DNA of 64,000 nt from Galerina marginata (taxonomy: Eukaryota > Basidiomycota > Agaricomycetes > Agaricales > Galerinaceae): positions 1,178,001 through 1,242,000 of the forward strand of contig JAECYW010000002.1 of the NCBI GenBank assembly GCA_023014335.1, read 5' to 3'. The notes under the pieces were generated by a model. That model did no database searches. It saw nothing but the letters and a program-made list of their open reading frames with translations, and was not told where the DNA came from. Both the position numbers and the translations under genes were made by a program. Below, piece after piece: positions 59,138 to 64,000 of the stretch; within the stretch, counting starts at the first letter, position 1; each line of letters opens with the position of its first letter.

Positions 59138-59164
59138 TTTAGATTAGATTAGATTAGATTAGAT
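59138..59164. repeat. short (AGATT)n microsatellite
   Basis: Four to five head-to-tail copies of AGATT lie directly after the stop of the F-box/LRR-like gene, in its presumed 3' untranslated region. It is not a telomere-type TTAGGG repeat. Confidence 0.8.
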
Positions 59165-59165
59165 G

Positions 59166-60955
59166 TCAAAGTTCATCGTGCATAACCTCCCAACCAACTG
59201 AATGTCCACAATTATGTGCGTGTGGACCATCCCTACCAGGCCCAGCGAAGCAGAGAACAGGGGTCGCTATATATACCGACCCATGAGTCTCTTCAAGCCC
59301 TGGCATCCCAAATGTGTCAGGATCAAGCCGGTCAACTTCCTCTAAATCTTCCAAGCCGTCATCCTCACTCTCTCCGTCTGATTTATCCTCTTTGTCTGAC
59401 CCACATGTGGAGACGCGCATGACTCTATAACCATTCCCGGCACTGATCCTAAGCCTAGCCCTTGTGGCTGCAAGCTGGGCAACCCCTTCGGCCCACCCTT
59501 CGTGGAACTCTGCGCAAATCAAGCGGTGCCTGTCTGGTTCAATCGCAGTTGATAATGTGACGCAAAGAGACGCCAACGTAGGCAACAACGGAAGAACTCG
59601 TATCTTTGAAGGTGGTATTCGGGCTTTCTTCTTTGGTTTGGAATCTGGCTTGGGTTCCTTCTTGGGTTGGGTTGTTGGCGGTTTGGAGTGACCGCCTGGG
59701 CTCGAGGAAGGGCCTACATCAGTATCCGGATCACGAAGAGAGATGCTGGCAGTAGCGAGGCCTTTTCTGCCTGGTTTTGTTTTCCTACTTTCGTTTCTCA
59801 ACGCAGTCATACTACCTGTAGATGCGGTTCTTGATTCGAGCCATACCTTCAAGGTCGCTTCCCTCTCCTTGGCTCGCTTAACGCCGACTAGTGCACAGCG
59901 CTTGCCTAGAGCACGCCACTCTCGCTCATGCAAGTCACCCCGCATAACTGGGCACCCATCCATGACGATATGTTTCAAGGATGGAAATCGCACCAAAAGC
60001 ATCTCGACCTCACTGTCCAGCATATCGCTGGTTGATAAATCCAGAAATCCAAGGTCTGGTAATGGAATGGACGACGAAGGATTGTTACTGAACAGTGGGC
60101 CACTGCAAAGGGATCGAGCGACCGGCCGAGAAGGAATTCGAAGACGTAATGACGATAAGGAGGGAGAAAGAGCCGACGAACGCAAAAGGCCTGATAGATC
60201 CAGCCGAAAAAATACGATGGGCTGCGCGAAGGCCTTCCTTTGTGCAACTGCGCTGTCTAGAGGGTCTTGAATGATAGAAAGTGTCGGGAGGCTAGCAGTG
60301 GGAGGCCAACGCGACAGTGCGACGAGTGTAGAATCAAAGTAAGCACCCTGTTTGATACAATGAAAAGGTCAGGGTATAAATAAGTTAGAATTGGAAAGTA
60401 CCTTGAGAAACTGAAAATATGTAGCTCTCTCCACGCTTGTGGCTTGAGGTGAGAGCATGTTAAGATGATTTCAAACACAGGGAGCTCTCACTAGGGTCGA
60501 AATCTTAGAGACAAGTATCGCAAGCTCAAGAAAGGCTTCGAAAAAATCTCTTCCAGATGCTCAGGCTCGAAATTATTGGGTCCGATCCAGATATTTAAGG
60601 ACCGGAGCGCAGGTAATAGTTGCAGACGGCAAACGATGCTAATGACAACCTCGGCATCTACTGTCCATGATTCGATGGAGAGATCCTTGACCCAAGTAGC
60701 GATTTGCTGGAGTTCCGAGTTGGATTCACTTGCGTTGTCTGTTGGCCTATTATGACATCGACGGCGCAGACTCCGATTGAGAAGAAACGCTTGGTCGGGG
60801 TGAGTGATGTGGATGCTCTGAAAGAGGTATTGCAACGGAACCGGAGAAAGCGGAATGGCTCTAGATACTGCCAGCACTGTGAGTTTCAAGTCGGGAGGTG
60901 GTACACAGTCGAGGATGTGAGCATACAACTCAGTGGGAAGGCTGTCAAAGGACAT
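59166..60955 (-). CDS. F-box/LRR-like protein with C-terminal extension
   Basis: Starts MSFDSLPTELYAHILDCVPP, an F-box-like opening, at 60955 and continues LQYLFQSIHITHPDQAFLLN, a helical spacer, LPALRSLNIWIG and LSLRYLSLRF. A 50-odd base intron joins it to YVERATYFQFLK and a second to GAYFDSTLVALSRWPPTASL. More leucine-rich blocks follow (SLSSLRLRIPSRP, LGFLDLSTSDMLDSEVEMLL, FPSLKHIVMDGCP). The last 150 residues have a Lys/Pro-rich linker, ICAEFHEGWAEGVAQL and an unusual Cys/His-containing end (GPHAHNCGHSVGWEVMHDEL). It is probably an SCF adaptor; substrate unknown. All frames join well. Confidence 0.76.
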
Positions 60956-61065
60956 GGAGAGAGGTTGAACTATCACCAAACATGAAACCGGTTATAAATA
61001 CGACTTGCAAAACAAATAAAGTATCAAGGTACATACTACAAATAATTATGTCCAAATCTACAATC

Positions 61066-62355
61066 CTACCGATTCAAGTCCAGACCAGACGACCCTCCCT
61101 GTAACTGCCATGATCTCTCATTATGCGCAGGAATCGGCGTTGTAGGCTGGTTACTCCAGGCGGATGCATTTATCGGTGTCCCCGACACACTGACGGACAT
61201 CCCTCGCCCCACGCCGCCTAGGAACCCTCCGCGTTGTTGTCCTGCACCAAATATACCAGTTCTCCTGGCTTGTGGACCAGCACGCATCCCAGGTTGCAAA
61301 TCCATCGCCCTTTGAAGGGGTTGGCCATTATTTTCCCAATATGAGGGTCGGTGGCTGTACAGCTCATTTACTGGAGGTACTGCAGGTACCCGCCGTGAGC
61401 TTGATAGGTAGGTCGAATTACGACCACTCTCCACTCTATCGAGATCCAGGGTGACGCCACGGGCGGTCATGTTCGCTTCGTCGATTCCCAGCATCTGCCT
61501 CAACTCTTCATTCTCTTGTTCTAGTCTTGATATTTCGCATTCGCGCTCTATTGCCCAATCTTGTCTCCCTTCTGTTCCGGGATAACCTGCTGTACTCCGT
61601 TCGTCCAGAGATTCTAGTAACGTGGTCAACTCTTGCAAATCGACGGCCTCAATACCCAGCCCGTCGTAATCAGGGTCAACATTTTGGTATGGGTCGTAGT
61701 TCTCGCCAGCCATGGTTTTCATAAGTCCGCGTAGGTAATGTGATAAACGCTGTAGTGACTGTGCCATGTTGGGATTTATTGTGAGGTCGGAAGAAAGAGT
61801 TTGAGAGTCGCGAGAGGTAAGTAGCGCTTCATAATGTCGTGTCAACGTAAATTCGTGTTGTTGAGCAGCGAGCTGTTCGACTCTCATTAGAAAATGACAT
61901 TAATGGACGGACTTGAACATACAGCATGGTTTCGGAATTTAGACATAATTGTGTCCATAGTGGTCTCGTATTCCTTTAATAGGTGACTCAGTTGCTTATT
62001 TTCGTGCAGGAGTGTTTGGTTTTCGATGATTATTTGAGCATTCAGCCTTTCCAGTTCTGATTCAAAAGTTTCTGTCAAGGAATCGAGGTGAGCACGCAAG
62101 CTACGATGCTTGGCAAGGACCAAACCTTTAGATATGTCCGCATTAACGCGACGTAACGCGAAACCCGCGGTGGCTTGGGTGGCTTGTTCCTTCGAGACAT
62201 GACTGGTCAATTGTGGACCGTGGACTTGGGGATAGCGCAGTCACCTTTAATACCCCAGCCTGAGATTGTAATGCACTTGTGAGCTTTTGGTTGTGCGCTA
62301 ACTGCTCGCTGAGCTCGTTGACCACTTGCCACACAAGTAGCAGATCGTTTTCCAT
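61066..62355 (-). CDS. SIKE/FGFR1OP2-like coiled-coil protein (possible STRIPAK subunit)
   Basis: Starts [20 protein letters not shown] (62355). After a 55-base intron comes [19 protein letters not shown], a long coiled coil [20 protein letters not shown] with [18 protein letters not shown], then [20 protein letters not shown] and the signature-like [20 protein letters not shown]. The C-terminal third is Gly/Arg/Ser-rich and disordered, ending SGLDLNR. The ENEELRxxLGI element and overall coiled-coil layout match my memory of the SIKE/FGFR1OP2 proteins and their fungal STRIPAK relatives. The resemblance is limited to these segments, so other coiled-coil families remain possible. Confidence 0.62.
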
Positions 62356-62851
62356 GCTGGGATGAGTTTTGCGAATGAATGTAATTGAACAAGAGTGATT
62401 TATGGTGATTTAAACCGGTTTCAAGACAAGGGCTGTTGCGAGGCGGATGTAGTCAACTGAGTACATAGCAGTCATTGCCAGTGCGTGGACTTGGGGTTGT
62501 AGACAAACACATGACACAAGTCACCACAACTGCCTCACAGCGCCAAGTTGAAAGGGCAGGATTTGAGACAAGCTCTGCTGATTTTTGTGCATGCTTGTGT
62601 CATCATACACATCGTGGGCCTGGCCTGTAATGCTGCACCGAAATCGGGTATGTAGATATTATTTGCCTTCAATTGTGGCTTGCCATCAAAAGGGTATGGA
62701 GGGATTTTACAAGGTATCAATAACGGAGGTAAGAGTCCAAGATATATGACAAGAAGTTTACGGTCCAGCTTTACATTAAATGAGTTTCAGAGTTACACTG
62801 AAATGAGCCACGGGAGTACGACAAGAATGAAAGCCCCGCACCACAACGTCC
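62356..62851. other. intergenic
   Basis: About 500 bases between the coiled-coil gene start and the RNase H1 stop. No gene is seen. Confidence 0.4.
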
Positions 62852-64000
62852 TTAACTATCAGATAGCTCCCTGTCTAGATCAGAAGCGTCCAACCAGCAA
62901 TCTTCAAAATACTGGGGACCTTTAAGTGATAGATAGGAAATATAAATTGCAACAGCTCACATTGAAGTCCACAAGTTCAACGGGGACAGGAACCAACGGA
63001 GGTCGAACACCTGCCACCTTCACGGGCAAATTCGCACCGGAAAGGTGGTCGTATGCAACTGCTCCAAGCATTTTGGGACTTACATGGGGGACTGTTTGAG
63101 GCTGCTTCATTGCCAGTGATGACGTTAGATGTGGAGTTTGATTTGGGTTAGATATCGCCACAGAGTTCGCCATGGAAAAAGACCTGGAATCGCTTTTTGA
63201 AGGACTCTGAGCCGTAGCACTGCCACCGAGGGATGGATATGCTAAACGGGTAGCCACATATTTCGAAGTAGAGAAAGCTGCTCTGTCGTCAGTGACCTTT
63301 CGAACCTTGGCTGGCGCCTCGAGCAACACTTCCTCGGCCACATCTGTTGGACCCAGTACCGTCAGTCCTTTATCACCCCCATCGGCCACCGTTTGAGATA
63401 ACTGTCGCTCGAGCTGTTCCTCAATTGATTTCCAATCGCGTTCATCTGCAATCGGTAGTAGAGCACCACGATTCGCCATTTCATCGGCGCCTTCGTTTCC
63501 AACAAACCCACTGTGTCCCTTCACATATTCAAGTACCACTTTCTGACCAGACATCGATCGGACATCGATGTGCTTCGAGATACAACGGATTATTCCAGCA
63601 TTCTTTACAGGTGTGCCTGCAGCTGTACGCCAATTTTTTTTTTGCCATGTAGATATCCAAAATTGGAAACCTGTTGTGAAGAATTAGAACTTCAGGAAGG
63701 ATGGATGACCGGAAAATGTTCACCAACACGATATTGAATACTGAGAGTCGGTCCTAATCAACAGAGGTTTCTTCGTCAATGGGGTGGTTTCCAGAACGCG
63801 TAGGATAGCCTTAAAGTATATCATATTAGTAGTAAAAAAGGACCGGGCTTCTTAAATTTACAGACAATGAGTTCCGCTCGATTGTTTGTCTGGTCTCCAG
63901 GACATCTCTCCGCAATATTTCTTGAAGAATTGTAAATGATACTAACCTCTGGAAATAGCATTCAACCAAGTACCTTGAATCGTTAGGTCCCCACCATACT
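62852..64000 (-). CDS. ribonuclease H1, N-terminus beyond window
   Basis: Type 1 RNase H, which cuts RNA in RNA-DNA hybrids. Reading in from the window end, exons give VWWGPNDSRYLVECYF, PGDQTNNRAELIAILRVLE with the catalytic Glu, LLIRTDSQYSISC with the catalytic Asp, FQFWISTWQKKNWRTAAGTP, KNAGIIRCISKHIDVRSM and QKVVLEYVKGHSGFVGNEGA with DEMANRGA (His and final Asp region). About 160 residues beyond the domain are Ser/Pro-rich with PKMLGAVAYDHLSGANLPVK and finish YFEDCWLDASDLDRELSDS after a last intron. The stop is at 62852. The first catalytic Asp region and any hybrid-binding domain lie to the right of the window, so the 5' end is missing. Confidence 0.9.

Noticed and set aside
59138..59164. 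Telomere-like or centromere-like repeat
   Set aside because: The unit is AGATT with only four to five copies, not TTAGGG, and it is simply a microsatellite in a 3' untranslated region.

Overview
The window is nuclear DNA from a filamentous basidiomycete, most likely an Agaricomycete (mushroom-forming fungus). The reasons are dense genes broken by many introns of about 48-60 nt with GT...AG ends and CTNAC-like branch sites, F-box proteins of the type expanded in mushrooms, a DUF4246 protein, a Zn2Cys6 factor, and a split tRNA-Leu. There are no operons, no phage genes, no CRISPR array and no recognisable intact transposon. The species cannot be named from the sequence.

Layout. 0-10 kb: a doubtful gene end, then the DNA-protein-crosslink protease WSS1, the eEF2 methyltransferase EFM3, mitoribosomal protein mS45 (Bot1), an NR2C2AP-like discoidin protein, a tyrosine phosphatase and a quinone oxidoreductase. 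9.8-12.4 kb is unassigned. 12.4-31 kb: deubiquitinase UBP2, a small coiled-coil protein, THO subunit THOC1/Hpr1, UDP-glucose 4-epimerase, an MFS transporter, a DUF4246 protein, the Pin1/Ess1 prolyl isomerase and a mARC-like MOSC protein. 31-42 kb: a CreB/USP46-type deubiquitinase, an F-box protein, tRNA-Leu(AAG), a second F-box protein, and a Zn2Cys6 factor head-to-head with a bHLH factor. 42.4-45.3 kb: three tandem copies of a basic-secretory-protein (PF04450-like) putative metallopeptidase domain, the last two apparently in one gene. 46-64 kb: the CTD phosphatase FCP1, an APH-fold kinase, two unknown proteins, a gene-poor 3.4 kb stretch, an F-box/LRR-like protein, a SIKE/FGFR1OP2-like coiled-coil protein and an RNase H1 that runs off the window end.

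The genes are mostly housekeeping and do not form one pathway, although nuclear RNA polymerase II and mRNP functions recur (ESS1, FCP1, THOC1). Five neighbour pairs are divergent across short (50-190 bp) gaps that probably serve as shared promoters.

Two observations stand out. First, many conserved genes carry single-base frame breaks, mostly one extra base in a short homopolymer, while the protein downstream stays conserved. Because broken genes include ESS1, FCP1 and THOC1 homologues, uncorrected sequencing or assembly indels are the likely cause, and models crossing them are marked. Second, the tandem PF04450-like array, including a two-domain gene, is the least ordinary content. I did not find a convincing new multi-gene system.
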